DNA of 64,000 nucleotides from Cephalotus follicularis (GCA_001972305.1 BDDD01000056.1:377704-441703), one strand, 5' to 3'; shown: positions 11,370 to 23,171, counted from the stretch's first letter. Made by a program: numbers and translations. Notes: generated by a model not told the origin, from the letters alone.

Positions 11370-12778
11370 CGGCTCAGAATGATGATGGCGAGCAATGGGC
11401 CTTAGTCCATAATGTTGATGAGGGCAAACAGACAGAGTTCCGTGTGGATGAGCATGGAGTGATCTGGTTGGGTAGTCGGTTGTGTGTGCCGACAGATACT
11501 ACCATCAGAGATGCTGTTTTGTCTAAGACGCACAGTTCTCCGTTCTCTATACATCCAGGTTCTACGAAAATGTATAGGGACTCGAAGCGAAATTTCTGGT
11601 GGAATGGAATGAAGAGGGATGTAGCAGAATATGTTGGGAGGTGTTTGATCTGTCAGCAGGTTAAGAGTGAGCACCAACGAGCTAGTGGTTTGTTACAGCC
11701 CTTGGAGGTTCCAGTTTGGAAATGGGAGAGCATAGCAATGGACTTTGTTACAAGATTACCAAGGACGTTTAAGAAGAATGATGCCATATGGGTAGTGGTG
11801 GATCGTTTGACTAAATCAGCACATTTCTTGGCTATCCGAGAGAACTTCTCTGTAGACCGGTTAGCAGAAGTTTTTCAGCAAGAGATTGTGAGACTACATG
11901 GGACTCCTGTATCCATTGTTTCGGATAGGGATCCTCGTTTCACATCTAGATTTTGGAAGGGATTTCAGAAAGCTTGTGGAACACGGCTCAATTACAGTAC
12001 ATCTTTTCACCCACAGACAGATGGACAGTCGGAGAGGACCATCCAGACTTTGGAGGACATGCTGAGGTCTTGTGCATTAGAGTGGGCAGGAAACTGGGAT
12101 GAGTATTTGAGTTTGGTGGAGTTTGCATATAATAATAGTTGGCATGCTAGCATTCGGATGGCTCCATTTGAGGCACTGTATGGGAGAAAATGTCAGTCTC
12201 TGACATGTTGGGATGAGGTTGGCGAGAGAGCTATTGAAGGTCCTGAGCTAGTTCAGATCACTACTGATAAAGTGACTGTGGCTAGAGAAATACTGAAAGC
12301 AGCTCAATCCCGACAGAAGAGTTATGCAGACAAACATCGGAGGGAATTGGAATTTAGATTTGGTGAACATGTGTTTCTGAAAGTTTCACCATGGAAAGGA
12401 GTTCGGAGGTTTGGGCTGAAGGGAAAGTTGAGTCCACGGTTTATTGGACCATTTGAAATTTTGGAAAAGGTTGGAGCGGTTGCTTACCGATTAGCTTTGC
12501 CTCCACAGTTATCTCATGTGCATAATGTGTTCCATGTGTCTATGTTGAGGGGTTGCCAGTACCATCCCTTGCACGTGGTTCACTACCCTTTTGATCGCGT
12601 TCGCGAAGACTTGTCTTGCGATGAGGAGGCTGAGGCTATTTTGGACAGACAGGAGAGGGTTACTCGTAGTAAGACTATCCCTTTTGTAAAAGTCTTATGG
12701 AAGAATCATCCCGAAAGCGAAGCTACTTGGGAGTTGGAGGAGCATATTCGGGAGGAATACCCTCGCTTGTTTGATTAA
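10940..12778 (+). CDS. E1 pol 3' part: RNase H-integrase-chromodomain-like tail
   Basis: Uninterrupted 612-codon stretch after stop 10928. Residues 1-90 are the rest of RNase H ([20 protein letters not shown]). The integrase zinc domain has its His pair from about residue 205 ([19 protein letters not shown]) and the Cys pair in CLICQQVK. The catalytic core has all three acidic residues: D268 in MDFVTRLP, D329 in SDRD and E365 in [10 protein letters not shown], with D-X35-E spacing. The C-terminal part has [25 protein letters not shown] and VFHVSMLR. The end [20 protein letters not shown] resembles the chromodomain-like tail of chromoviral integrases. The integrase module is well preserved, but it has no start of its own and would be made only as part of a polyprotein that is now broken. 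Confidence 0.88.
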   Translation: MIAYASRQLKPFEVNYPTHDLELAAVVFALKIWKHYLYGETCDVFTDHMSLKYIFTEKELNMRQRRWLELLKDYDLNIQYHPGKANVVDDALSRKSSGSVAALFTQSQLITDMEHLDLNLFVRGSGGYMASMSIEPTLISRIKAAQNDDGEQWALVHNVDEGKQTEFRVDEHGVIWLGSRLCVPTDTTIRDAVLSKTHSSPFSIHPGSTKMYRDSKRNFWWNGMKRDVAEYVGRCLICQQVKSEHQRASGLLQPLEVPVWKWESIAMDFVTRLPRTFKKNDAIWVVVDRLTKSAHFLAIRENFSVDRLAEVFQQEIVRLHGTPVSIVSDRDPRFTSRFWKGFQKACGTRLNYSTSFHPQTDGQSERTIQTLEDMLRSCALEWAGNWDEYLSLVEFAYNNSWHASIRMAPFEALYGRKCQSLTCWDEVGERAIEGPELVQITTDKVTVAREILKAAQSRQKSYADKHRRELEFRFGEHVFLKVSPWKGVRRFGLKGKLSPRFIGPFEILEKVGAVAYRLALPPQLSHVHNVFHVSMLRGCQYHPLHVVHYPFDRVREDLSCDEEAEAILDRQERVTRSKTIPFVKVLWKNHPESEATWELEEHIREEYPRLFD

Positions 12779-12811
12779 GGTATGGTTATGCTTTCGGGAC
12801 GAAATCTTTTT

Positions 12812-12826
12812 TTAAGGGTGGGTGGA
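12812..12826 (+). other. Polypurine tract of E1
   Basis: Purine-rich run AAGGGTGGGTGGA directly before TGTAATATCCCG of the 3' LTR, where plus-strand DNA synthesis is primed in this element class. Confidence 0.8.
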
Positions 12827-15321
12827 TGTAATATCCCGTTTCTATGTTGACATGTTTATATGTTTGTTTTTTACTTATGCTATGGTTTGTGGACCTTTTT
12901 TATTTTTGCTTGAATTATGTTATTTTTGTTTTCTGGGCACAAAGCACCGATGCTCTCTTTAGAACCGTCGACGCTTTGGCTGCTCGGTGGCACGTCGACG
13001 CCTAAACGTGTGACTTCGACGCGTTTTGTATTTAAGTGCTTAACTGTCGACGCTTTAAGTAAACAGTCGACGTTTTGTTCGGCTTTCCATATCAGTTTGG
13101 ACGGTGACAGTGTTTTTGGAAGGGTGGATTCTTTCCTTTTTCTGGCTATTCGATTTCCTTAAGTGTTAGACGCGTTTTTGTTAGTATGGTAATGTCCTAA
13201 TATACTGATTTTGACAATTAAAAATTCGGATTTCGCATTTAACCAGACAAAATCGTTTTAAAAAGCATAAACCTTTTTGCACTTTTGACAAACAAACAGC
13301 AACCTTGCAACACGATTTTCTACACTTATTTCGACGTTTTCTGGAGGTAACTTCTAAACGAAAATTGTAGTTCATACTATATAGTTTCTGTATCATCTTT
13401 TAATTCGTGTTAAAACCGACTATAAATTGATTTTGAGCATGATTTAGGAGGTCTGTTGAAACTAAATTTCTGTTATGTTCATTCATGGGTTTTATGCATG
13501 ATTTGTAATTTTGATGATTAAAAACTGGAAATCATGTCATTGATGTATGTATACATATGTATACTACTGTTTTTATGGATTATACACCGGAAAAGTCAGA
13601 ATATAATTCAGGATTCGGTAAACCATTTTAAAATCATATTTTGACATGAACACGCTATGCTAAACTTGTTATTTTCATGATTTCGTGTTTGTAATCGCCA
13701 TACTGATAATTACAGACTCATATGACATGTTTTTAGGTTTGGTTATAGCTTTTATAACTTCTGAATATGAAAAATCTGAATTGTCCATGAAATTGAAACT
13801 GCTTTCTGCAACTGGTATTCTGTGTCTGTCTCAGACTGTCGACGCTTTCGTTCTGAGCGTCGCCGCTTTGTGTTGTTTTATGCCTTAGTCTGTCGACTCG
13901 TGGCTCGACGCTTTGTCCCTTTTTGCTATTAAACGGTCGACGCCTAGGAACAAACGGTCGACGCTTTATGACAATTTTGGACGTTTTGGTTTCTTTATGT
14001 TATATGATGTTAAGCTTATTTGTTTAGGTCTTAATATCATTCCTGGTGGAGTTTAGGACACTTCTAGGATACTTTTGTCCGGTATTCGTATTTGTTTAGA
14101 TTGTTCGATCAGCTAAGGTACGGATTCTTCGTTCTTTGGTACTCCTTCGATTAAACTTTCTGTAAATGATGACTTTGTAAGTTTTATTGAACGGATTATG
14201 TTTCTGGATTTATTAGAAATAAAATTCCTACTAGTCATTCTCATTTTGATAATGATATTACTAAAGTGAATTTTAGTATTGTTACATCGGATATTGGTTT
14301 TGATATGAGTGTTTTTACTATCAAAATATTAACATGGCTTCCACTTTCGGAGTATGTTAATTTCAGATACAGTTAACATTTTGTTTTCAGATAAGATCAG
14401 AAATTGTTTAGAAATTATTTAAATTGTTTTAGATTAAAACAATATTTTAGCATAATAACATACAGAGAAAAACCCTACCTATGAGGTATCATAGGCATGT
14501 TCTTTGGCACGAAGGACATGACACCTACCGTGGCGGTGTGAACGGTCTACGACGTCTCTTTTAAATATGTATCCTGATGGTAGGATATGGATCCTTTTGA
14601 GGCGTATGAGTATACTCTAGTTATTGACAGAATTCAGTATTCAGTATTGGGATTGATTGTGTAGTGCCATACACGACTTTTTCGTCAGAGCATGTGGGCC
14701 TCGCGAACCCCTTGCACCTATATATGTATGTATGTCAGAAATTCTCTCTTATGGATTTATGAAATCAGATAATGTTTTGATTTGTGATGTTACATTTTCG
14801 CAAGGTTATGATGATTTTATAACTGCTCGTTTTTGAATATTCTGTTTTACATTTCAATAATATTTACTATGTTATTTACTGAATTTAAAGTTCAATTTAT
14901 TTTGTTTATCGTTTACTATTTTAATTCCTCATCCGTACTGAGGTTTGCTCAGCCGCGTTTTTGTTTCCATGCAGCAGGTTTTCAGAAGGATGCGGGAAAA
15001 GTGTGATGAGAGTTACTCACTTGTCAGAGTATCAGCTAGGAGTTGGTCCTTGTGTTTTCCAGTAGGATCAGACTAGTTTTCGATAAAAACAGTTTCAGAC
15101 TTTGGTTTTGTTTCAGTTATGATTTCAGTATTTGGATATCGGATTATGAATCGTTTTTATTTCTGATTGGTTAAAATTTTCAGACTCTGTTTTATATCCA
15201 TGTTATAAGTTATGTTTTCAGACCACCACATCCGTTTCGTATCAGTCTTTTGTTTAGATTTCCGTTATGTTTCAGTTTGGTATTATGACCTGTAAGGGCT
15301 CCCATCATCGGGGGTGTTACA
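12827..15321 (+). repeat. 3' LTR of E1
   Basis: 2495 bp, same ends as the 5' LTR (TGTAATATCCCG to GGGGGTGTTACA). TCGACGC word clusters lie at 12945-13080 and 13840-13970. It is followed by the TGTAT duplication and the rest of LTR A. Confidence 0.93.
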
Positions 15322-15326
15322 TGTAT
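15322..15326. other. Target-site duplication of E1, right copy
   Basis: TGTAT, identical to 3585-3589. Confidence 0.92.
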
Positions 15327-16139
15327 TCAGCATAATTTGGGCCTTGAGAAAACATGATTTCGGCTATACAAGCGAGAGTAAGAATTGGGCCGAATTTTGG
15401 TCCTTAAAAATACTTAAATCCTTTTTTCATACACGACTTTACCGTAGGGTAAGCCAACCCACTCCAGAGCAGATTTACAATCCCAACTTTTTCCTAGTCG
15501 ACTCCCTAGTTTTCTCAACATATATCAGATCTGCTCAACACATATCAGGTCTGCTCAGGGAAAACATTGAGCAGGTCCGTTTCCTTCCATTCTCAGCATA
15601 TGCCTAGTATGCAACCTATAAACATGTACAATACCTTTTCCTAGCAACTCCCAGGTCTGCTCGACAGAGTAACCCACAAGTGAACATGATGCTGAGAAGA
15701 CTCTAGGAACTGGTCCGCTCTGCAACCGTTAGCACAGGTATGTTCCACGCTGCTCTGCTAACGCAGGTCTACTATGCACTGCTTTGCAAGTCTGCTATGC
15801 TAATGCAAGTCTGCTATGTACTGCTCTGCTAACTCAGGTCTGCTCTGCGCTCATTGCGGAACATCCTATTATTACGTTCAATCCAACAGAAGTATATCGA
15901 AGCCGCTAGAGCTACCCTTGTGATCCACCTCTTGAAGCCTATCAATCACCCATAGTGCCTTCTCCTGCCAAGGTCTACAGCTCCTTTGGAGGCCACATTT
16001 ATGAAGGCATTGGTTCCAAAATAAATCAGTGCATGCCTAAAATAAATCACCCAAGTCTCACAAATTATAATGAATGGCATGTACACATAAATTGTATACT
16101 TAAATGGTTATTCTCCAAAATATAACATGGGGTGTTACA
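15327..16139 (-). repeat. 5' LTR of element A, 5' part
   Basis: Continuation of LTR A beyond E1. It ends at 16139, where the minus strand begins TGTAACACCCCATG. It contains another word array (15470-15850: CAGGTCTGCTC, CAAGTCTGCTATG and relatives). The flanking GTTAG (16140-16144) is the likely target-site copy of A, whose partner would lie left of the window. Confidence 0.75.
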
Positions 16140-16322
16140 GGTTAGATATCCATTTATTTGAACCACAATTCAAAAATAACTGAATCAATAAGCAATCTTA
16201 TTCACAACTCTTAATTCCAATATAACGGTATCATAAACAACCTTATCCTTAAAACTTAATTCTAATAGCCAAGGATCCTATCTTGGCATAGCCAACATAG
16301 CGTGACTCTGATACCACCAAAC
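16140..16322 (-). mobile_element. Leader of element G, with primer site
   Basis: Untranslated leader of minus-strand element G. TGGTATCAGAG on the minus strand at 16306-16316 is its tRNA-Met primer site. The sequence beside it (gccaaggatcctatc, gccaacatag) is the same as the leader of F at 42196-42240, so G and F are one family. Element A cuts the leader at 16139; the G coding region would lie left of the window. Confidence 0.8.
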
Positions 16323-17714
16323 TGTCACGTCCCGAACCATGGGAAAGTCCCATAGTCTGACACGTGGCAACCGTCCCTACAATTCATCCGTATCAACGTG
16401 GTATACATTCCCAAAATACATTATAATTTAAAATTTTAATCCATAATCATGCATGCGGAAACATCATTCAGCATTCATTTAGATAAGCCCACCTATATAC
16501 ATAACAACATCATATATCTGAAGCACTTCCACAAGCCGGCAGCTCAATACAACAATTCTTATACCTTCCAACTCTCATATAAGGTAGATAAACAACTACT
16601 AGACTTCATCTGGAACTGGAGCTCTTGCTCAGCAAACCGTTCCATCCGCTCACTTCGAGGCATCATCGGTACTCGGCTCTAGTTGTTGTGCCCATTTTGA
16701 GAATGGGTCAGCCAAACACAGCCGTGTAGGTAATACTATATGCAATGAAGTGGATAGGTATAGTAGATATATGTATGGCATGTGAAATGCATGAATGCAA
16801 ATTGTGAACAACGTTGGTATATCAACCGTCCCTAAGCAGTGGTATACGTAATGAGCCTAACCATAGAATCATAATCCATACACCCTAGGTCTACAGACAA
16901 TCCATCAATCAATCCGTAACCACAAATAGGGACAAACAATATGTAGGGTCAAAGTACTCCTTTGCCTCTCCAGCTCGAGGTAGTATCCCCACCGTCTATA
17001 CAACATCCGTGTCATAGCCGTGTGGAGCATAGGATAACACTGGCCACATAATCTGTACCGTACCATTATGCCAGTCCAGAAGGTACTAGCCCGTAATAGA
17101 GATCTCTGTAATCCATGTCATACCATATCCATCCACAATGTGATAATCCCCGTAGGATCACCCAAAAAGGGAGGATTATATATATCCGTGCAATGTGGCC
17201 TTAACACCCATAACCTTCATGATGGAAATGAAGATTATATATGGGTTATCCCGTCAAGTCTAAATCATAGAAAACATATAAAAACCGTAGCCCGTGACCG
17301 TATAATCGTAGAAATGATAGGGAACTAATATAAAGGATCACATAGGATCCATCTGTCAAAACTGTTTTCCGTAATCGTTTCCATAACCATTTTTCATACT
17401 TATTTTCTAAAACCATTTTCCATTTTGTTGGTCCCTATCGAAATTATAAAAACAATGGAGAAGAGGCCCAACTAGGATATTCGCGTCCAAACATCCCAAT
17501 TGAACTATACTAACCATTTATTGAAAACCACTTCAATAAAAACTCTTTTATTGGAACTTCTCTTTAACGTTCACTTTGAAGATTGATTTAGAAATTAAAG
17601 GTGTCAAAAGAGGATTCACATAGGCTACGAGGCCTTAGAGAGGATTCCTATGGAACCCTTTGCAAGATAAAAGCATTTGGGGTTGAAAAGGGTTGAAAAC
17701 ATTGTGTTTTGTAG

Positions 17715-18115
17715 AGAACAGGGCGCTAAGCGCCAACCCTTTGCTCCAAAGAATTGACGGTTTGCCTATATTCTCCTAAGCTCTGACGTCTGACTTTGAG
17801 TTTTGAGCTCTAACCTCAAGCTCAGAGGCCTACCTTCAAGCTTCAATGTCTGACTTCGAGCTTTGGAGCTCTGACCTCTATCTTCGAGGTCTGCCTTCAA
17901 TCATCGAGGTCTAACTTTGAGCTTTGAGCTCTGACCTCTACCTTTGATGTCTGCCTTGGCATTCAGAGCTCTATCTTCAACTTCCTGAGCTCTGCCTTAG
18001 CTTCTGAGCTCTTCCTTCAGCCTCTGTGCTTTGCAGATGACAATTGCTCTAGGCATCGACTGTTTTCTCTTAGGCAAAGCGCCAATGCTCCAATCACAGG
18101 TGTTGACAGTTTGCG
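17715..18115. repeat. GAGCTCTGACCTC word array in LTR G
   Basis: Roughly fifteen copies of GAGCTCTGACCTC, GAGGTCTGCCTTC and TCTGACTTTGAGC words. They begin beside GGCGCTAAGCGCC and end at an AAGCGCCAATGCTCC/GTTGACAG stretch. The array is downstream of the TATA box, so it would be transcribed. Confidence 0.8.
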
Positions 18116-18672
18116 ACCTTTGTAGAACATCGAAAACGGTTGCTAACAAGTTGCAGTTCAATTCAAACCATTTAAATCAGTTTAAAATCCGATCCATAGG
18201 AAGCTGTAAGTTCCAATGGTCGATAATAAGTTGAAAAAAACTTTAGAACTTCAGATCCGTAGCCATAACCCCTGAATCTGGGAGAGAAGAGATTAGGCAT
18301 ATAAAGCTAAACTCTCAATTCCCTCTTCTATTTCCATTTCAATCTGTTTAAACCATAACAAACAACCTAATCCATACATCTAGCATACATACAGTTATGC
18401 GTAACCAAAAAATCCATTCAATTCCAGTAAAATGCATGGATTCAAAGCATATACGTAGAACCTTCTTCAATCTCGTTGAGAGCGGCGAACAAGCTGATCG
18501 GCTGCTTGAATCCTTGTTATGCTTCTCCCTTCAAGCTCTACACTTCGTCACGATTTCAACGACTCATTCCTTGACCGATTCTGCCCACACTCTCTCTAAC
18601 CCACTTTCTCATTTCCTCTCTCACTAAAACAGGAGATGAGAAATGAATATGAGAATGAAAGGGCTGAACTGT

Positions 18673-18682
18673 CTATATATAG
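18673..18682 (-). promoter_or_regulatory. TATA box of LTR G
   Basis: CTATATATAG about 180 bp inside the LTR start. TATA-like sites occur at the same distance in F (about 39990-40004) and M (56691-56699), supporting a shared Pol II promoter position. Confidence 0.6.
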
Positions 18683-18754
18683 GGCGAAAAACTCGAAAAC
18701 TACACTTAGGCTTTATTGAACCCCTACTACCCGTAAACAATCATAAAAGTGGAA

Positions 18755-18757
<3 letters not shown>

Positions 18758-18785
<28 letters not shown>

Positions 18786-18786
18786 C
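18758..18786. repeat. (AT)n microsatellite
   Basis: Simple AT dinucleotide run inside LTR G, close to the promoter. Confidence 0.9.
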
Positions 18787-18860
18787 AATTCATGCCATCC
18801 GTACATACAATGCCGTATAAATACAAACAAAATACATACATCCATAACTCGAGGCTTACA

Positions 18861-19123
18861 TCTAACTCTTTCACCACCACAAAATCCAGAATACTAGAGT
18901 CCCAAGTGATCCAAATCCTACCCAAAAGGGAAGAGCAATGATTAGTCATGAAGTTCCAGTGTTTAGGCAAGCCTGTAGAAATTTTATCTTTATTCACAAG
19001 TCTTACCCTAGATTCCAAAATACCTAATATAGCTATCTTATTATTCACAATGTGCTTTCTAACTTCCTTTTGTTTTAGAGGGTGATTAAGCCCCCTAATA
19101 TTCCATGTAGCTACACTAATCAT
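18861..19123 (-). pseudogene. LINE ORF2 endonuclease, N-terminal fragment
   Basis: From ATG at 19123 the minus strand encodes MISVATWNIRGLNHPLKQKE, then VNNKIAILGILESRV and GRIWITWDSS. This is the start of an exonuclease-endonuclease-phosphatase (APE-like) domain of plant L1-type LINEs: ATWNIRGL carries the catalytic Asn strand and ILESRV the catalytic Glu. The enzyme nicks target DNA for target-primed reverse transcription. After about 87 residues the frame enters LTR G, so the rest, including RT, is lost from this side. Confidence 0.83.
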
Positions 19124-19167
19124 CTGATAATGATACCTGGTTTCCTCCCTTGGTTATGAGAAAAGGA

Positions 19168-19346
19168 GAAATTTTTAGGTAGACACAGCCTATCACGTGG
19201 GATATGGACACAAGTAATCATAAAATGACATATCATCCATTTAGTTGACTTTTACTCTAGAAACTTTCAAAAGAGATGATGTGTATTTATATTATTGGGT
19301 GTGTCTACATGCCACCTGCTGGGTTGTGTCTACCCGAGAATTTTTC
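19168..19346. mobile_element. MITE-like inverted repeat element
   Basis: 179 bp whose ends are imperfect inverted repeats of about 45 bp. The left end reads GAAATTTTTAGGTAGACACA and the right end, reverse-complemented, GAAAAATTCTCGGGTAGACA; both continue with similar GTGG/GGACACA-type sequence. The centre is AT-rich and has no coding potential. It lies just upstream of the LINE ORF2 start. No clear target-site duplication was seen, so the class (hAT, Mutator or other) is open. Confidence 0.45.
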
Positions 19347-20942
19347 AGAGGGAAGCTCTTTTTCCTCTTCTTCTTACTACGCAAAGAAACTTTGCCATCT
19401 ATGAATTTGATCTTTGCACTAAGGGGATTGTTGGCTTAGTTGATCTATTACTAGATATTTTATCGGTTGTGACAATAGCAGAAACTTTAACTGATGGATG
19501 CAAATTTGAGATAAAAAATATAATTGACTTAAATTTTGGTGAGAGAAGTGACATACCCGTATAAATTTGAAGGACAAAAATAAACTTAACACAATTAAGT
19601 TAAATTTAAATAATAATAAATAATCTAAGTTAGACTTATATATAGTTAGGGTGACTTAGTAACATAAGTTAACAAATTAAAAGTACCCTCTTAAAGTTTA
19701 TTCTCGCTACCAATTTACCTTCCATTATTATAATTTTATCAAATTAAAATCTAACCTTTAAGTTAGTTATCAAATAATAATAACTGATCCATTCACTAGC
19801 GGTTAAGTATGGGATATATTTTACTTATAAAAAAAATGTCATGACACTATATCATTATCACAATTAAATTGATCCAATCTTAACATAATCTTATTAGACC
19901 CATATTACAAACCTGATCCGTTTAACCACTTACAAACCATTTTTTTCATTTCTCCTTATGAAGACCAACTTATCAACCAAGAACCAAACAAAATCTCTTG
20001 AAAGCTACAAATTCCACAAAAGTGAAACTCATTGGCGTTTCAAAGTCTGAGCTCAATAAGGTCAATTCCACTTCACAACTCAAGAAACTCAACTCCACCA
20101 AACTGAGATCACTCTCCAAGAACTCATCAGTTCTATTGAAACTAAGCAACCCAACAACAAAACAGCCAAACCAACTTCCATAAAACAAAATAAAATCCTA
20201 GTAGATAGTAAACTTACCAATCCTGAAACCCAAAAGCCCCTAAAGAACCTAAACTCATACCAAAAATCTAAGCAAACAAAAGCTCAAAAACAAACATAAT
20301 GTAGCTTGCTTGACCAAGGAGATGAAGAAGATTTAGTCGTAGAATTCAGAGATCTACCAATGAAAATGATTGAAATGGGATTGATGGATTGAATTTCTTA
20401 GTTTTGAAAAAAAAAAGGGAAAGTTAGGGTTCAAAGGGGATTTACTTGATTGATGATGTTTTAATGGATGGAATATATTGAAATTGAAAAGGATAGTCTT
20501 AAATGAGGTAGTTAAGGTTCTCCCAAAGTTTTAGATCAAATGGATTAATTTGAATTGAATTAGTTTTGGTTGAAAAGGGGTTCAAGATTGAAAGAATCAA
20601 TGTCTTCCCCAGTTTTCTGAAAGTTGAGCTTTTCCCCTTTGTTTTAATGGGTAAAAATGGTCGTAACTCCTTACAGATCAAAAGTTTCGGTCTTCCAAAG
20701 TTTTACTATTTTGTAAACTTTAAAAATACCATGTTTTAAGGAATCCACTTGTTTTCTCAAATCGTTTTCAAGGAATCCTACTAAGGCATGAGTCTCATAC
20801 TTATAAACATGTTTACCCTATTTAAACAACTTCCTAATTGGTTTTACAAAAAAGGTTTAAAGGAAATGAAATTTGATGATTTTCGTGTGTATGGGACGGA
20901 TGGTGATGTCATGGGCTCTCCCCGGTGGCTCGGGGCGTTACA
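19347..20942. other. AT-rich DNA without a recognisable gene
   Basis: About 1.6 kb of AT-rich sequence. The first 150 bp on the minus strand is open and Ser/Lys/Arg-rich (KPTIPLVQRSNS) and may be the end of the LINE first ORF. The right end reads GGGGCGTTACA, on the minus strand TGTAACGCCCCGAGCC, which looks like an LTR start, but no matching end, primer site or target-site duplication was found. No other feature seen. Confidence 0.4.
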
Positions 20943-21129
20943 CGTATAGTTTCAAAACATTTAATCCATCAACACATTTGGAAATAAAAGCTAGATTACG
21001 TAAAAATGGCCATTATACAACTCAAGTTTAAAAACAGTTGCATTTCATTTCAAATTCAAGCATTAACCTTTACAATTAAACATTAAAGCAAAACCCATGA
21101 GAAAACCATTTAATATGGTTAAAACATGT
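20943..21129. other. Unassigned AT-rich stretch
   Basis: No gene, repeat unit or LTR end recognised between the LTR-like start at 20942 and the RT relic. Confidence 0.4.
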
Positions 21130-21465
21130 TATAAATGTGAAACTTAAGCCTTGAAAGGCATCCGTTGAAGGTCGTTTGAGAAAAACTATTCTCACATTCT
21201 CTAGTCCACACAAATGGAGCTTTTTCCTTTGTCAAACAGGTCAATGGTGTAGCGATCCGTGAGAATCCCTCAACGAATCGGCGGTAATGAGAAACTACGG
21301 ATTTCTACCACATTTTTTGACTGTTTCCAATCATTCACTGCTTTTATCTTAACTTCATCCACTACTTTTACCTTAACTTCATCCACTGCTATTCCAGAAT
21401 TGGATATGACATACCCTAGAAAAGCCACTTATGACAACCATAATTCACACTTGTTAAACTTAGTG
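21130..21465 (-). pseudogene. Ty3/gypsy RT connection/RNaseH relic
   Basis: The minus strand, read across frames, shows FNKCELWLS, VAFLGYVIS, a repeated VDEVKVK block, [15 protein letters not shown] and FVWTRECENSF. These match the RT thumb and connection region in E1, J and M ([22 protein letters not shown]). The VDEVK segment is locally duplicated. Frameshifts make it non-functional. An LTR fragment cuts it at 21466. Confidence 0.75.
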
Positions 21466-21513
21466 TGTCATGCCCCGAACCATGAGGAGGACCCCACTGT
21501 CCGACACGTGACA
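21466..21513 (-). repeat. Fragment of a G/F-type LTR end
   Basis: TGTCATGCCCCGAACCATG and CCGACACGTG match the 3' end of LTR G (TGTCACGTCCCGAACCATG, TGACACGTGG at 16323-16370). Only about 48 bp remain before LTR H begins. Confidence 0.55.
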
Positions 21514-23170
21514 TGTCACACCCCATTTTCAATCTAAAGCATGGTTATCAATTAATCCAGTATTTACCGATAATCAAAATTTTCAACTTTGCGGAAGCAT
21601 AAATAATACCGAATTAATCAAATATTATTCGCATGCAGCCCATACCACATGCTTACCAAGTACAATACAAGTTATATATTACATATCGGAAATGTAATTA
21701 TAACATAATGGAGTATGACTTTATTACAGTACAATTTAACATTTTACAATAACAACCTTAAATAGAGAAGCTCTCCAAAGTACGGCTTCAGCAACAAGTC
21801 TTCACTTCCTTCGTTAATATGTAATAGTAGGTATTAGCCTTTGTCTTCACTCAACTAAGTCGGAGATATGCATGACTATGAATATATAAATGCAATCATG
21901 CATGACAGTTTATATCTTTTAAACAATATATATAAAATCAACACATATAAGCAACCATGCCAAGTGGCTACAATCAGTCAATTATCAATAATACCGCACA
22001 AGGGTACAAACAATCAGTTGTCCGAAGACCAGTAGTGGGTGTCACATGTCGCTAACTCCTAGCCCCAACTGCGTACCACCTAACTAACACCATGCACTCC
22101 GATGATGATAGAAAAGGTAAACAATAATGCCAGTATTTAGCGGGTAGCTAATAGTCACGATCTGCAATGCATATAAGTTTGGTGTATAAGCTGTAGCCAA
22201 CTCCTGGCACCTAGGCTCATCGCTGTAGTCTGTGATACACTCCAATCACAAGACTATCAGAAACTATCAATCACAAACGGTATAGTCCAGTATAGATATT
22301 ACATATATAATGTAATGCAATAGTAGTCTCGTTTTGAGAAAACAGTAAAACAGTTCAGTGAAATCTCTTTTAGAGAAAACAGTAACAGTATAATAAGTTT
22401 TCATTTAAGAAAATTGTAAACAGTTAGTAGTTCTCACATGGAGAAAACAATAGTTGAAAACCTTTAATTGTGCATATAGCACTCAGTAGTTTAAAATCCT
22501 TGAAACCATAGTATTTGTAAAATACTTTATAGATGTGACTATCCATAACAGTAGTAGGAGAACCGTACGATTAAGCATAAATAGTATATAATATCCATTG
22601 ATCCAGTATGGCCTTAACGTGTATTTTAGGCGTCGACGTGTATATAGGCGACAACGTTACCATTAGACGTTAACGCATTAAGGTAGAAACCTTAAGCGTG
22701 AACATTTCTCTTTGGCATCGACGCGTTAAGGTAGGAACCTTACGCGTCAATGCTGCCTATGGGCGTTAACTTTTTCCGAGACAGTAGCTTTAAATGTCAA
22801 CGTTATCCTTCCTTGGCGTCGACGAGAATCAAACGCAAACAGGTAAACAGTCGATTATATCAGTAAGGCGTTAATGCGTATATTTTGGCGTTAACGAAAA
22901 TCAAACGCAACAGGATACACAGTCCATAATCAACCCAAGCAAGCATGGATTCAACATCAACATGATAGCACATATAGGCTACCATAACACAATATATATG
23001 CAATATCTTCATATACGTGTCATAAACCCTACCTCTGATTCCAAGTTAGGAATCGAAGTCCACCTCTTCAAGTCTCATTTACTAGTAGCTTTTAAGCTCC
23101 CAGGTCCGGTTCGGTAGTTCCAATCCAAGCTCAGTTCCACTCTTGGTTCGAGCTTCCAAGCTTCCAATTT
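21514..23170 (-). repeat. LTR H (J family), truncated
   Basis: On the minus strand it ends GAAAATGGGGTGTGACA at 21514. Near 23040-23170 its sequence matches LTR J at 44520-44650 (TCAAG-AGGTGGAC, GGTTCGAGC/GCTCGGACC). The LTR start is missing: it breaks into a copia integrase fragment at about 23170-23210. It contains a word array (22619-22905). No primer site lies next to it, so it is a truncated or solo LTR. Confidence 0.65.
22619..22905. repeat. GCGTCGACGTG/GCGTTAACG word array in LTR H
   Basis: About ten copies of GGCGTCGACG, GGCGTTAACG and TTAAGCGTGAACG-like words, many with TCGA changed to TTAA or TCAA. They correspond to the second word cluster of LTR J (44876-45200). Confidence 0.75.
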
Positions 23171-23171
23171 G

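Larger units (their letters stand above)
3590..15321 (+). mobile_element. E1: full-length Ty3/gypsy chromovirus with internal duplication
   Basis: Complete LTR retrotransposon: 5' LTR 3590-6048, primer site 6054, gag-pol 6222-12778, polypurine tract 12812-12826, 3' LTR 12827-15321, flanked by TGTAT duplications. Domain order gag-PR-RT-RH-IN with a chromodomain-like tail, and LTRs of about 2.5 kb, place it among chromoviruses. The long LTRs suggest the Tekay/Del lineage, which is inference. It is inserted in LTR A. It cannot be autonomous, because in-frame stops and a 2044-bp tandem duplication break the polyprotein. Confidence 0.93.
16323..18860 (-). repeat. 5' LTR of element G
   Basis: On the minus strand it starts TGTAAGCCTCGAG (18860) and ends ACGTGACA (16323), 2538 bp. 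It is homologous to LTR F and more distantly to LTR I. It contains a TATA box (18673-18682), a GAGCTCTG word array (17715-18115), a palindrome GGCGCTAAGCGCC near 17722 and an (AT)n run at 18763-18785. It is inserted in a LINE. Confidence 0.85.

Noticed and set aside
10940..12778. Intact host gene encoding a 612-residue protein
   Set aside because: It is the C-terminal part of a retrotransposon polyprotein (RNase H end, integrase, chromodomain-like tail) between an upstream in-frame stop and the polypurine tract.
19549..20942. Possible solo LTR (minus strand TGTAACGCCCCGAG start, ATGTCA end)
   Set aside because: The ends look right, but the flanks (AGAAG and CGTAT) are not a target-site duplication, no primer site adjoins, and the ends could be coincidental.
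21259..21537. Plus-strand open frame of 92 codons
   Set aside because: It is antisense to the RT relic and runs into LTR sequence.
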